A stretch of 64,000 bases of DNA from Vibrio navarrensis (GCF_015767675.1 NZ_CP065217.1:2108001-2172000), one strand, 5' to 3'; positions 1 through 8,040 are shown, numbered from the stretch's first letter. Notes: a model not told the origin generated them from the sequence alone. Numbers and translations are program-made.

Positions 1-375
1 AACCTCAGTATTGAGGACCGCACCACCAACTTTCCAAAACTCATGCAAGAACTTGACGGCGGCGTTATCTCCAATGTTATTGGATTGGCTCTCTCGAATG
101 TAGCTCGCGCAGTCTCATACAGCGATAAACAGGGCAGCGTAAAGATTGATCTAAAACTAAAGCCAATGGGCACAAACAATGAAATGGTCGAGATCACCGC
201 CAACATGTCGGTTAAAGAACCTAAAGCTGGCTTTGGAACCAAAAACGAAGACTTTCAATACACTTCAATCGCTTTCGTTGGCAAGGGCGGAAAACTCACT
301 TACGACCGCCCTAAAGAAGATATCCGCGGGCAACTAATTATCGACGATTCTAAACAGTTGCGCGAAGTACGTTAA
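1..375 (+). CDS. phage-type hypothetical protein, 5' end outside window
   Basis: The reading frame is open from base 1 to a TAA at 373-375. An internal ATG at 43 exists, but the codons before it (NLSIEDRTTNFPKL) read like ordinary protein, so the true start probably lies just left of the window. The visible 124 residues are soluble and charged, with no signal peptide or membrane segment. I do not recognise the family. It is followed 33 bases later by a DUF2303 gene in the same direction, so it probably belongs to the early or accessory transcript of the phage-like element. Confidence 0.6.
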   Translation, partial: NLSIEDRTTNFPKLMQELDGGVISNVIGLALSNVARAVSYSDKQGSVKIDLKLKPMGTNNEMVEITANMSVKEPKAGFGTKNEDFQYTSIAFVGKGGKLTYDRPKEDIRGQLIIDDSKQLREVR

Positions 376-408
376 TTCATTCACCAATCACATTTGAGAG
401 AAACAGCT

Positions 409-1233
409 ATGAGTATGGACAAATCTGCTATTCAACAAATTCAAGAATCCGGCAGTGCCAAAGATTTTCTAAACCAGCTGGTAAATACTGGTTTCCCTGT
501 CGCAGCACTGCCAAGTTCGTTCGATTTACACGATCTGGAATCATACATGCCACACCGCAATATGTTTCGCGGTGTTATGGAAACGAGCCATATTGATGAA
601 TTTGTACGTTACCACGAAGAGTATCAAACCGAAGGTATTCAGTGTTTCATCAGCACAGAACGTATGTCAGCCACAACAATTTTTGATATCGGTACGATAA
701 TGAAGCCAGGCCACTGTAGACATAAGGCTAAACTCGCACTTCGGCAAACGGCATCATATCGAGCCCTTTTAGAGATCAACGGCGAGCGCCTAAATCAGAA
801 GAAACTCTCGGATTGGATTGAAGACTACAGCACATCCATTCAAGTATTCTCCACCACAGGTGAGTTAATCGAGAACTCCATAGCCTCTGCTGCAGTACGC
901 AATATGAAATTTGAATCCAAAGCGGGCCGAGAATCGAACGTGGATGATTTTAGTCATCAACAATCAGAATACGAATCGATAGCCGTGCGCACCAAAGAAG
1001 AATTTCCAATGCCAGCAGTTTTCAAATTCACCTGCCAACCATATCTCGGACTTTCAGAGAGAGAGTTCGAGCTGCGAATGAGCACCATTGGAAACGAAAT
1101 TCTAGTACTACGAATCAAGCGACTCGAACAGCACGAGGAAGAAATGAGCGAAGAGTTTAAAGACAACTTAGGAAGAGGATTTATCTCCGAAAACATCGAG
1201 ATCAACACTTTTATCGGCACATTCACTTCTTAA
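409..1233 (+). CDS. DUF2303 family phage protein (YfdQ-like)
   Basis: A 274-residue protein resembling the prophage YfdQ/DUF2303 family. The family-like part is the middle, where 'FISTERMSATTIFDIGT' is followed by 'KPGHCRHKAKLAL' and 'RALLEINGERL'. Its biochemical function is not known; members sit in early regions of temperate phages. I chose the ATG at 409, which follows a GAGAG ribosome site, over an in-frame TTG at 394. A hairpin terminator follows at 1258. No membrane segments are visible. The family call rests on memory of motif order, not on a search. Confidence 0.7.
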   Translation: MSMDKSAIQQIQESGSAKDFLNQLVNTGFPVAALPSSFDLHDLESYMPHRNMFRGVMETSHIDEFVRYHEEYQTEGIQCFISTERMSATTIFDIGTIMKPGHCRHKAKLALRQTASYRALLEINGERLNQKKLSDWIEDYSTSIQVFSTTGELIENSIASAAVRNMKFESKAGRESNVDDFSHQQSEYESIAVRTKEEFPMPAVFKFTCQPYLGLSEREFELRMSTIGNEILVLRIKRLEQHEEEMSEEFKDNLGRGFISENIEINTFIGTFTS

Positions 1234-1257
1234 CCGCTTATCTTCACTTTTTCTTTA

Positions 1258-1279
1258 AGCCCTCACACGAGGGCTTTTT
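1258..1279 (+). terminator. rho-independent terminator after DUF2303 gene
   Basis: A perfect 7-bp stem, AGCCCTC/GAGGGCT, with a 4-base loop runs straight into five T. It separates the DUF2303 gene from the methyltransferase gene 14 bases further on. Confidence 0.75.
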
Positions 1280-1292
1280 AAGGTAACGACCA

Positions 1293-1949
1293 ATGAACCA
1301 CTACGCACAAAAGCTGCTAGAAACACAGCAGCAACCGAGCCATAAACTGAAAGAAATCGGCGACCAATGGCAGACACCAAAAGCCATTGCTTGGGGGCTA
1401 TTTAGCACCTTCAACGCTCGTCTTGGCTCCATCGTCATCGATATATTTGCCGATGATTGCAATACCCTACTTCCAAGCTACTACACCGCTGCTGACAATG
1501 CCTTAACCAAAAATCTAGCGGAGGACCTACGCAAGATCGGCGGCAGTGCAGCTTATGGCAACCCGCCATACTCAAGAGCGAGTTTTGATGACGAGAATAA
1601 CGCCATCACAGGCATGGAGCACATCATTGAATGGTGTCGAAATCAGCGTGATGAAGGCGCAAAAATTCTCTTGCTCATCAAAGCGGCCACCTCTGAAACA
1701 TGGTGGCCAGAGGATGCAGATTTCATCCAGTTCATCAAAGGCCGCGTTGGCTTTGAAGCACCGGACTGGTTTGTACCTGCCACGCCCAAAGACAAGCCAA
1801 GCTCTGCAGGCTTCCCTTCCGCAGTCGTCATCTTCGATAAATCGTGGGCATGGGAACGCCGACCAACTGAGCGACTAAATCGAGATGACCTTATCGCCCA
1901 AGGTAAAGTCATTTTAAACATGATGGCAAAACAGAAGGAGGCAGCATGA
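1293..1949 (+). CDS. phage N6-adenine DNA methyltransferase (Dam-like)
   Basis: A 218-residue protein of the phage Dam / 'DNA N-6-adenine-methyltransferase' family. The N-terminal 'DQWQTPKAIAWGLF' is the typical opening of that family, followed by 'IDIFADD' and the catalytic NPPY motif in 'AAYGNPPYSRAS' near residue 90. It would transfer a methyl group from S-adenosylmethionine to adenine in DNA, which phages use to evade restriction or mark their DNA. A clear GGTAACG ribosome site precedes the ATG. Its stop overlaps the start of the next small gene (ATGA), so the two are translationally coupled. No cognate restriction enzyme is seen nearby, so it is probably an orphan methylase. Confidence 0.85.
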   Translation: MNHYAQKLLETQQQPSHKLKEIGDQWQTPKAIAWGLFSTFNARLGSIVIDIFADDCNTLLPSYYTAADNALTKNLAEDLRKIGGSAAYGNPPYSRASFDDENNAITGMEHIIEWCRNQRDEGAKILLLIKAATSETWWPEDADFIQFIKGRVGFEAPDWFVPATPKDKPSSAGFPSAVVIFDKSWAWERRPTERLNRDDLIAQGKVILNMMAKQKEAA

Positions 1950-2128
1950 AGATACGAATGCTTCCAAAAAGCAAAGCCGCCGATGCTGCAGAAATTAGCT
2001 TTAAGCGGAATCTAATTTTCGAACACGACGGCAAAGCTTACTTCGTCAAATCACTTAGCAAAATCGGCACTGGGCAAGATTCAAGGTTAGTCGCTGAGTT
2101 AGAACCTGCCTTCAACCCCATTCATTGA
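1946..2128 (+). CDS. small hypothetical phage protein, 60 aa
   Basis: A 60-residue protein starting with a 4-base overlap on the methyltransferase stop codon and preceded by an AAGGAGG ribosome site inside that gene. That arrangement supports real, coupled translation. The sequence is basic at the N-terminus and contains a small beta-like core ('IFEHDGKAYFVKSLSKIG'). No family is recognised. Confidence 0.6.
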   Translation: MKIRMLPKSKAADAAEISFKRNLIFEHDGKAYFVKSLSKIGTGQDSRLVAELEPAFNPIH

Positions 2129-2135
2129 GGTACCC

Positions 2136-2330
2136 ATGGGAAACATTGTAAAACTTACCGATATTGGCGAGAACGAAACGCTGATTGATTATGCGGTTCG
2201 CAAAGAGGCAGAATGCAACGAACTCCGTGACCGCATTGCGATCCTACGTGAAACCATCGGCCAAGCCTGCATAATGGAAGACAGTGAACAAATCACCGAA
2301 ATACTCTCCGGTGCGCTAGTGTCTGTTTGA
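2136..2330 (+). CDS. small hypothetical phage protein, 64 aa
   Basis: A 64-residue acidic, helical protein starting 7 bases after the previous stop, behind a GAGGTACCC site. The heptad-like stretch 'VRKEAECNELRDRIAILRET' suggests a short coiled coil. No family is recognised. It is the last gene before the SOS-boxed umuD-like promoter region. Confidence 0.55.
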   Translation: MGNIVKLTDIGENETLIDYAVRKEAECNELRDRIAILRETIGQACIMEDSEQITEILSGALVSV

Positions 2331-2403
2331 TAGCAAACGATGCTTTTTAACTCGCTTGGGCTTTAGCGTATTGCCTTTTTCCGTATCTCATATCAAAATA
2401 ACA

Positions 2404-2419
2404 CTGTATAAATAAACAG
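2404..2419 (+). promoter_or_regulatory. LexA (SOS) box upstream of umuD-like gene
   Basis: The 16-mer CTGTATAAATAAACAG has the CTGT-N8-ACAG form of a strong gammaproteobacterial LexA site. It ends 11 bases before the umuD-like ATG at 2431. It predicts that this operon is repressed by host LexA and induced by DNA damage. Confidence 0.85.
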
Positions 2420-2430
2420 TGTTATTATCT

Positions 2431-2838
2431 ATGAAAGTTATCCCTATTTACGCGAGTGCCGGCATTACTGGCTTTGAAAGCCCTGCGGCTGAGTACAAGA
2501 AGCTTGCAATAGATTTAGATGAATTGCTCATTGAGCACCCGAGCGCAACCTTTCTAGGGCAAGCAAAGGGCGACTCGATGCAAGGCGTTGGGATCTTTGA
2601 TGGGGATTTGTTGATTGTTGATCGGCATGTGCAAGCTTCAGATCAAGACATCATTGTTGCTAATTACAACGGTGAATTTGTCTGTAAGATCCTCGATATT
2701 CGTCGCCGTTTGTTACTTTCAGCCAATGAACATTTACAGCCTGTTCCTATCCATGAGTTTGATTCTTTTTCAATTGAAGGTGTGGTGATTCGCTCGATTC
2801 GCTGCCACCGCCCTAGCCCGTTGTTGTGTGGTGAATAA
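2431..2838 (+). CDS. umuD: UmuD-like SOS mutagenesis protein (S24 peptidase)
   Basis: A 135-residue LexA/UmuD-type serine peptidase. The N-terminal 'SAGITGFESPAAEY' matches the self-cleavage region of UmuD, with an Ala-Gly bond as likely cut site. The catalytic serine lies in 'GDSMQGVGIFDGDLLIVDR' and the general-base lysine in 'GEFVCKIL'. After RecA-stimulated cleavage the shortened form would join UmuC as a translesion polymerase. I chose the ATG at 2431 over an upstream GTG at 2419, which lies inside the LexA box. The stop codon overlaps the umuC start by one base. Whether it belongs to the element or came with a plasmid-type mucAB/rumAB module cannot be decided here. Confidence 0.88.
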   Translation: MKVIPIYASAGITGFESPAAEYKKLAIDLDELLIEHPSATFLGQAKGDSMQGVGIFDGDLLIVDRHVQASDQDIIVANYNGEFVCKILDIRRRLLLSANEHLQPVPIHEFDSFSIEGVVIRSIRCHRPSPLLCGE

Positions 2839-4094
2839 TGTTCGCGCTTGTCGATGCTAACTCGTTTTACTGCAGTGCAGAGCAAGTCTTTCGGCCTGAA
2901 TGGCGGGGTAAGCCGGTGATTGTTTTGTCGAATAACGATGGCTGTATCGTTGCCGCAAACCGACAAGCAAAGGAAGCCGGCATCGAGAAGTTTAAGCCCT
3001 ATTTTCAAGTTCGCGCCTTGTGTGAACAGCGAGGGGTGATTGCCCTTTCTTCTAACTACGAGCTGTATGCCGATCTGTCAGAAAAAATGATGCAAGTGAT
3101 CGGTCGATTCGCACCAGAGCAGCATGTTTACTCTATCGATGAAACTTTTCTTTCTTTTGAACGTTGTTTAGCTGCGATCGGCGATTTTCGTCAGCACGGC
3201 ACTTTGATTCGTCGAGCGGTTTGGAAAGAGTGCCGTTTACCGGTTTGTGTTGGCATGGGCCCGACCCTTACGTTAGCTAAGCTTGCCAACCACGCGGCGA
3301 AAAAAATACCCGGTTACTCCGGTGTTTGTGTGCTCGATAATGAAGCCGAGCGCCTAAAAGTCTTAGCAAAAACGCCTGTTTCAGACGTATGGGGAGTTGG
3401 CCGTAAACTCTCTTCCCATTTCAAACTAATGGGTATCAATACCGCGCTTGATCTCGCCAAAAAGCCTGCGCCGTTAATGCGCAAAAATTTTAATGTTGAA
3501 GTCGAACGGACCATTCGAGAGCTGAACGGTCAACGCTGTAAAGATTGGGATGTGGCTAGGGCTGATAAGAAACAGATTTTTTCTACACGCAGCGCAGGCC
3601 AGCGGATCACCGATGTTGAATCACTGCGCCAGGCATTGTGCCTGCATGCGGGGATAGCCTCACGCAAAGCGAGAAAACAAAGTTCGCTATGCCGTGTGAT
3701 GTTAGTGTTTGCCTCGAACTCTCCATTTGATGAAAAACCGGTGAGTTTTAAAGCCATACATCGCTTTGCTTACCCTACATCTGACGTTACTCAGATCACT
3801 TCTGCGGCGTCCCGTTTAGCCAATGAAGTGTTTCATGAGGGGGTTCGCTTCTACAAATTTGGGGTTGGTTTGCTCGATTTGCAAGACGGCCGACATGAGC
3901 AAAAAGACCTTTTCAACCCATGTCCGAACGATGAAAAATTGATGGCCGTATTTGACAGCTTAAATCAACGTTATGGGGATGGCGCTGCTTTTCTAGCAGC
4001 GCAAGGCATAGGGAGTAAATGGGAAATGCGGCGTGAAATGCTCACGCCACAATACACGACCCGTTGGCGAGATCTGCCTAAGGTAAGGTGTTGA
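2838..4094 (+). CDS. umuC: UmuC-like Y-family DNA polymerase V subunit
   Basis: A 418-residue error-prone translesion polymerase, close to the 422 residues of E. coli UmuC. 'ALVDANSFYCSAE' carries the first metal-binding aspartate and 'VYSIDETFLSF' near residue 100 the catalytic Asp-Glu pair. 'VWGVGRK' belongs to the thumb helix-hairpin-helix. Near the C-terminus, 'QKDLF' fits a sliding-clamp binding pentapeptide, and the final part ('GIGSKWEMRREMLTPQYTT') resembles the DUF4113 tail of UmuC. It is coupled to umuD through TAATG. The pair would give the host an extra SOS mutator carried on a mobile element. Confidence 0.92.
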   Translation: MFALVDANSFYCSAEQVFRPEWRGKPVIVLSNNDGCIVAANRQAKEAGIEKFKPYFQVRALCEQRGVIALSSNYELYADLSEKMMQVIGRFAPEQHVYSIDETFLSFERCLAAIGDFRQHGTLIRRAVWKECRLPVCVGMGPTLTLAKLANHAAKKIPGYSGVCVLDNEAERLKVLAKTPVSDVWGVGRKLSSHFKLMGINTALDLAKKPAPLMRKNFNVEVERTIRELNGQRCKDWDVARADKKQIFSTRSAGQRITDVESLRQALCLHAGIASRKARKQSSLCRVMLVFASNSPFDEKPVSFKAIHRFAYPTSDVTQITSAASRLANEVFHEGVRFYKFGVGLLDLQDGRHEQKDLFNPCPNDEKLMAVFDSLNQRYGDGAAFLAAQGIGSKWEMRREMLTPQYTTRWRDLPKVRC

Positions 4095-4111
4095 GCCTCA
4101 AATACATATCG

Positions 4112-5089
4112 CTAAGGCTTAATAAACTCATATTTCTTACCTTGCGTGTATATCGCAGGGACAACAACATTAGTCATTCGATATGAGAATGTTTTTACGC
4201 ATGTTGCACATTTCCAATCTTCTGGGTTTTGTACTGTTTGATAACCTGTATGCGGAAATGATGGCAGGTAGAAATAAAAGCCCTTTGGTAATTTAGCTGT
4301 AACGTCTTTTAGGTATTGCTCGTACCCCTCTACCCCGCTATACCCTTTTATTTTATTGTCGTAGAAAAGGTAAAGTGAACCAGGACCCATCGCAGGAGTA
4401 TTCCAAGCTGTGACATACTGAGACTCAGCATCAATTAAATTCGTCTTGCCAAATTTCATACCATTCAGGTTTTCATAATCATCGCTAACCAGTCCGAAAC
4501 TGACTGTTTTATCTTCACCAATGACATAACTGGTTCGCCCATAAATCTTTCCTCCAAACGTAGCTGTCCGTTCTTCCTCAAGAACTACTTTGGAAAGGAC
4601 ATTTCCTTTTTCTCGGAGCGTTTCTAATACAGCATCTTCGATAAGCTTATTCGCAGCCATATTTGCTTCAATACCATCTTTATATGGAGCGGCATCAACC
4701 GAAATGACCCAGCCAGCTCTTGAAGCAATATGGTCAGATGTTACTAGCTTCTCCAATGAACCACCTGAAAAATGAATTGCTGATGCCATCAAATTTCCGG
4801 TTGTAAGAGCTATAATCGATGCTAAATAGGCACCGTTCCCACGCTGATTCTTAAGAGATGTCTTCAGAGACTCAATCTCTTCTTCAGTGAAATCTTTAAG
4901 CGGACTTTGATAGGTTTCGAGACCCCACGTAAATGGTTGTCTCAAATATGACTGGTTAGCGATATTTAGTGCAAAGCTATTTTGGTCACTGAAAGGTACT
5001 GGTTTAACTTCAGTTTCTGACGTAACACTTGAGGAGGAGCAGCCTGAAAGCATTATCCCCAATATAACCAGAAAACTAAAACGCTTCAT
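4112..5089 (-). CDS. predicted lipoprotein, phage-borne cargo gene
   Basis: A 325-residue protein with a lipoprotein signal peptide: a basic start, a hydrophobic stretch, then the lipobox LSGC near residue 17. The mature part has no further membrane segment. 'CATC' near the C-terminus could form a disulfide or bind metal. I do not recognise the family. It is on the opposite strand to its neighbours and separate from the umuDC transcript, the usual layout of a lysogenic-conversion ('moron') gene. An AAGGA site precedes the ATG. Serine/glycine/lysine after the lipobox Cys gives no firm sorting signal. Confidence 0.7.
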   Translation of the reverse strand: MKRFSFLVILGIMLSGCSSSSVTSETEVKPVPFSDQNSFALNIANQSYLRQPFTWGLETYQSPLKDFTEEEIESLKTSLKNQRGNGAYLASIIALTTGNLMASAIHFSGGSLEKLVTSDHIASRAGWVISVDAAPYKDGIEANMAANKLIEDAVLETLREKGNVLSKVVLEEERTATFGGKIYGRTSYVIGEDKTVSFGLVSDDYENLNGMKFGKTNLIDAESQYVTAWNTPAMGPGSLYLFYDNKIKGYSGVEGYEQYLKDVTAKLPKGFYFYLPSFPHTGYQTVQNPEDWKCATCVKTFSYRMTNVVVPAIYTQGKKYEFIKP

Positions 5090-5394
5090 ATTACGAATTC
5101 CTTTTTATTAACTTTTACAGAGAGTTATAGCAAGCTTTAAGCGCTATCAATTGAATAGATAATCTATCATATCAAGCAAAGTCACATAACTAGCCTAAAT
5201 GCAATTTATTGAATTATATCAAAATATGAAAATTAGATATCACAAGTTTGGGATAGAATTCCAACGATAAATGCAATCATACAAAGCCGATATTCGGAAG
5301 CTTTAACAGGTTTTAAACAGAATGAGGGTCCATGAGCCCCTATCTTACCTAGCTTTTACCGCTACATTGCATACGAGATAAAGGAGTCATCTCA
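5090..5394. other. AT-rich intergenic region between divergent genes
   Basis: This holds the promoters for the lipoprotein gene (minus) and the zinc-finger/excisionase/integrase genes (plus). A perfect 13-base palindrome, ATAGATAATCTAT, lies at 5155-5167 and could be an operator for a phage repressor. No open reading frame of note was seen. Confidence 0.4.
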
Positions 5395-5763
5395 ATGCAA
5401 TGTAGCCGCTGCGACCAATCCGCCATTGTTTCCAACCCAAAGCCTCTTTGCGAAGGCTGCGCACTAGACACGGCTTTGGGGCTGCTCGCCGCTTGTAGAC
5501 TCAGCGAGCAATCTATTAAAGCACTCATTCAATCTGGCTTTGCTATGCCTGTCATAACCGAACGTCACTATTCCGCGACCGATCTTGCTAAGGAGTTTGG
5601 CATATCGGCGCAGAAGATAGGCAAGTTGGCGAATGCGAACAACCTAAAGCAAGCGCCATTCGGTCAATGGCGGTTAACCAAAGCCGCTAACAACCCCAAA
5701 CAGATCGACTCCTTCTTTTATAACGAGGAAGGACGAGACCAAATCAAGCAACTATTAAGGTAA
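5395..5763 (+). CDS. zinc-finger plus helix-turn-helix phage protein, 122 aa
   Basis: The first 30 residues hold two CxxC pairs (CSRC and CEGC), likely one zinc site. The second half, 'YSATDLAKEFGISAQKIGKLANA' (broken here as YSATDLAKEFGISAQK and IGKLANA), looks like a winged-helix segment of the kind found at the C-terminus of phage antirepressors (KilAC-like). A GGAG ribosome site precedes the ATG, and the next gene starts 5 bases after the stop. It probably controls the excisionase/integrase genes or the lysis-lysogeny switch. The function is inferred from domain look and position only. Confidence 0.6.
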   Translation: MQCSRCDQSAIVSNPKPLCEGCALDTALGLLAACRLSEQSIKALIQSGFAMPVITERHYSATDLAKEFGISAQKIGKLANANNLKQAPFGQWRLTKAANNPKQIDSFFYNEEGRDQIKQLLR

Positions 5764-5768
5764 CGACC

Positions 5769-6014
5769 ATGCCACAAAAAGAAACCACTAATGTAGAACC
5801 TATTTTCATTGCACCAAATGAATGGGTTGAAGATACTCTACTTTCAAAAATAACCGGAATGACTGAAGGGCAAATTAAAAATTATCGTCAGTATCGTTGG
5901 GTTGAAGGCATACACTTTAAACGAGCTTCTTCATGCAATTCCAGTAGAGGTAGTACTTATAAATACAACCGTATCGCAATTGACCAATTTTCTTCACAAG
6001 AGAAGGTGGCATGA
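5769..6014 (+). CDS. xis: excisionase (Xis-like)
   Basis: An 81-residue protein with the layout of small phage excisionases: 'APNEWVEDTLLSKITGMTE' followed by 'IKNYRQYRWVEGIHFK' and a short C-terminal 'YKYNRIAIDQF'. Such proteins bend DNA at the attachment site and push the integrase toward excision. Its stop overlaps the integrase start by 4 bases (ATGA), the usual xis-int coupling. The gene looks intact, so the element may still be able to excise. Confidence 0.75.
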   Translation: MPQKETTNVEPIFIAPNEWVEDTLLSKITGMTEGQIKNYRQYRWVEGIHFKRASSCNSSRGSTYKYNRIAIDQFSSQEKVA

Positions 6015-7273
6015 TGAAGCTTCCAGAAGGCGTTGAAGTACGCGGAAACTCGATTCGTATCCGCTTTACTTACAAAGAAATCCGATGTGGTGAAACGCTG
6101 AAGGGCTGGGAAGTTACTAAGAGTAACATTAAAAAAGCTGGGCAATTGCGAGCCGTTATTCTATCGGAAATCAATGACGGCACATTTAATTACATTCGCA
6201 GATTTCCAAACTCAAAAAAAGCAAAAGAACTGTCCTCCCCTAGCACCCTAGTATCAGAAATGACCGTACAGCAGCTACTAGATACATATTACGAATTCAA
6301 AGTAAAAAAACTCTCATCCCAGACTCAATACGTAATAAAAGGGACCATTGAACGCTGTAAAATGTTACTAGAAAACACAAAAGTAAAGGATTTCAACCAC
6401 ATACATGCATTGGAGTTTCAGAAGTTTCTAGTAGAGAAACCGACTATTCGTGGTAAAGCACGAAGCCCAAAGACAACAAACAACCACACTAAGCTTATGC
6501 GAAGAGCATTCGATTTAGCCGTCAAATCTAAATTTATTGACTCCAATCCATTCGCAGATCTTCAACTTGTTAGAAACAAGCCATCTGAACCTGACCCGTT
6601 AGAGCGAGATGAGTTTGAAAAATTACTTAAAGCAACACCTAATGAACGATGGGCAAACATGTTTACCGTCGCAGTTTACACTGGTCTACGAACCGGGGAA
6701 CTATGTGCCTTAGCGTGGGAGGACATTGATCTAGAAAAAGGCATCATCAACGTTAGGCGCAACATTGGAGTAAAAAGAGTATTTACAACCCCCAAAACTC
6801 ACCGCTCGACTAGGACTGTACATTTGCTAAAGCCAGCCTTAGAGGCTCTACGCTCACAGATGAAATATACCTACTCGCTTACTGCGAAAGATATTGAAGT
6901 TGAGGTAAAGAATACCAGTGAAGTTCGTCGCGAATCTGTGAGATTTGTATTTGTTCCTATGAATTGTTTGCAGAAGACCGAACTAACCTACAAGACAACC
7001 ACCTACAATCGTTTGTGGACTCGCAGGTTGAAGGCAGCGGGCATTCGCCACAGATGCTCCTACCAATCACGCCACACCTACGCATGTTGGTTGATAAGCA
7101 ACAATGCAAACCTATCATTTATAGCAGAGCAAATGGGGCACGTAGGAACGTCTATGCTAGAAAGAGTATATGGCCGATTTATGAAGTCACATGCTAGCAA
7201 TCAAATAGACATTTTGAATAAAGTAATTTCCAATTGGCCCACCAGTGCCCCATCAGAAAATTCTATCGAATAG
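6011..7273 (+). CDS. int: phage-type tyrosine integrase
   Basis: A 420-residue site-specific recombinase. Residues 1-60 resemble the DUF3596/arm-binding module ('GVEVRGNSIRIRFTYKEIR'), about 80-170 are the SAM-like core-binding domain, and about 195-400 the catalytic domain. Visible catalytic residues are the first Arg in 'TGLRTGELCAL', the Arg-His in 'YQSRHTYACWL', the His in 'QMGHVG' and the nucleophile Tyr in 'ERVYGRF'. A second ATG at 6014 is equally possible as start. The gene ends 28 bases before the first surviving codon of the intIA remnant, as expected for an integrase next to its right attachment junction. Confidence 0.93.
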   Translation: MMKLPEGVEVRGNSIRIRFTYKEIRCGETLKGWEVTKSNIKKAGQLRAVILSEINDGTFNYIRRFPNSKKAKELSSPSTLVSEMTVQQLLDTYYEFKVKKLSSQTQYVIKGTIERCKMLLENTKVKDFNHIHALEFQKFLVEKPTIRGKARSPKTTNNHTKLMRRAFDLAVKSKFIDSNPFADLQLVRNKPSEPDPLERDEFEKLLKATPNERWANMFTVAVYTGLRTGELCALAWEDIDLEKGIINVRRNIGVKRVFTTPKTHRSTRTVHLLKPALEALRSQMKYTYSLTAKDIEVEVKNTSEVRRESVRFVFVPMNCLQKTELTYKTTTYNRLWTRRLKAAGIRHRCSYQSRHTYACWLISNNANLSFIAEQMGHVGTSMLERVYGRFMKSHASNQIDILNKVISNWPTSAPSENSIE

Positions 7274-7310
7274 AACACTTTAAAATCAGATAGTTATTGA
7301 GAGTGTATGA
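7274..7310. other. probable right attachment junction (attR) of the element
   Basis: Between the integrase stop and the intIA-type codons at about 7310 the sequence switches from element to chromosome. The junction is placed by where similarity to integron integrase ends: the codons from AAA at 7310 on match the family, those before do not. The exact core cannot be drawn because the left junction is outside the window. Confidence 0.6.
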
Positions 7311-7384
7311 AAACGACGCAAATATATACTCACGTGCTCGACAGAGGCGCATCGGGCGTACTCAGCCCGCTATCTCGTTTGTAA
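7301..7384 (+). pseudogene. intIA: 3' end of integron integrase intIA, cut by the element
   Basis: The frame reads ECMKTTQIYTHVLDRGASG and continues VLSPLSRL to a TAA at 7382-7384. From KTTQIYTHVL on, this is the C-terminus of Vibrio chromosomal integron integrases as I remember it, including the catalytic tyrosine in 'IYTHVL'. The family's preceding 'GHTDV' is missing and a stop lies at 7298. It is convergent with rplT, the normal intIA position in vibrios. Either the rest of intIA lies beyond the left end of the element, or it was lost. Confidence 0.85.
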
Positions 7385-7402
7385 ATGAAGAAAAAGGATA
7401 AG

Positions 7403-7433
7403 AAAAAAGGAGAGCAAATGCTCTCCTTTTCTT
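7403..7433. terminator. bidirectional terminator between intIA and rplT
   Basis: Stem GGAGAGC/GCTCTCC with a 4-base loop, six A on the left and TTTTCTT on the right. It can end transcripts from both sides. Confidence 0.8.
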
Positions 7434-7449
7434 AAACCCAAACTGCTAA

Positions 7450-7803
7450 TTAAAGAGCAGCTTTCGCTTTTTCAACGAGAACAGCAAATGCTGCTTTGTC
7501 GAATACTGCGATGTCGGCCAGGATCTTACGATCGATCTCGATAGAAGCTTTCTTAAGACCGTTGATGAAACGGCTGTAAGATAGACCATTTTGACGAGAT
7601 GCTGCGTTGATACGTGCAATCCATAGTTGACGGAATTGACGTTTCTTAGCGCGACGGTCACGGTAAGCGTATTGACCAGCTTTAGTAACTGCTTGGAAAG
7701 CTACGCGGTAAACACGAGAACGTGCACCGTAGTAACCTTTAGCTTGTTTCAGAACTTTCTTATGACGTGCACGAGCTTGTACACCACGTTTTACGCGAGG
7801 CAT
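7450..7803 (-). CDS. rplT: 50S ribosomal protein L20
   Basis: A 117-residue basic protein of the normal L20 length, opening [19 protein letters not shown] and with '[12 protein letters not shown]'. L20 binds 23S rRNA early in large-subunit assembly. In E. coli it also represses its own operon by binding the leader of rpmI. An AGGAG site precedes the ATG. It follows rpmI by 42 bases in the thrS-infC-rpmI-rplT order. Confidence 0.98.
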
Positions 7804-7845
7804 TATGCTTCTCCTAAACTAAACGAATTAAAAACTAAAAACAAA

Positions 7846-8040
7846 TTAAGCGTATGGCAGACAACGAACGATACCCGCAACTTCACATTTAGGAAGAATT
7901 GCGTTTGGACGTAGTTGACGTTTGTTCTTAGTAGTACGCTTAGTCAGGATGTGACGTTTGGTAGCGTGTTTGAACTTAAAACCACCAGCAGTTTTCTTGA
8001 AACGCTTAGCAGCACCTTTGTTGGTTTTCATCTTAGGCAT
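7846..8040 (-). CDS. rpmI: 50S ribosomal protein L35
   Basis: A 64-residue, strongly basic protein ([20 protein letters not shown]) of the usual L35 length. The ATG has a GGAG site nine bases upstream. It is separated from infC by about 105 bases that include a strong hairpin with T-run, so part of the infC transcript probably ends before rpmI. Confidence 0.97.
   Translation of the reverse strand: MPKMKTNKGAAKRFKKTAGGFKFKHATKRHILTKRTTKNKRQLRPNAILPKCEVAGIVRCLPYA

Noticed and set aside
1..2330. integron cassettes with attC sites, because intIA is near
   Set aside because: The genes are closely spaced or overlapping phage genes in one direction, and no attC-like inverted repeats were seen between them.
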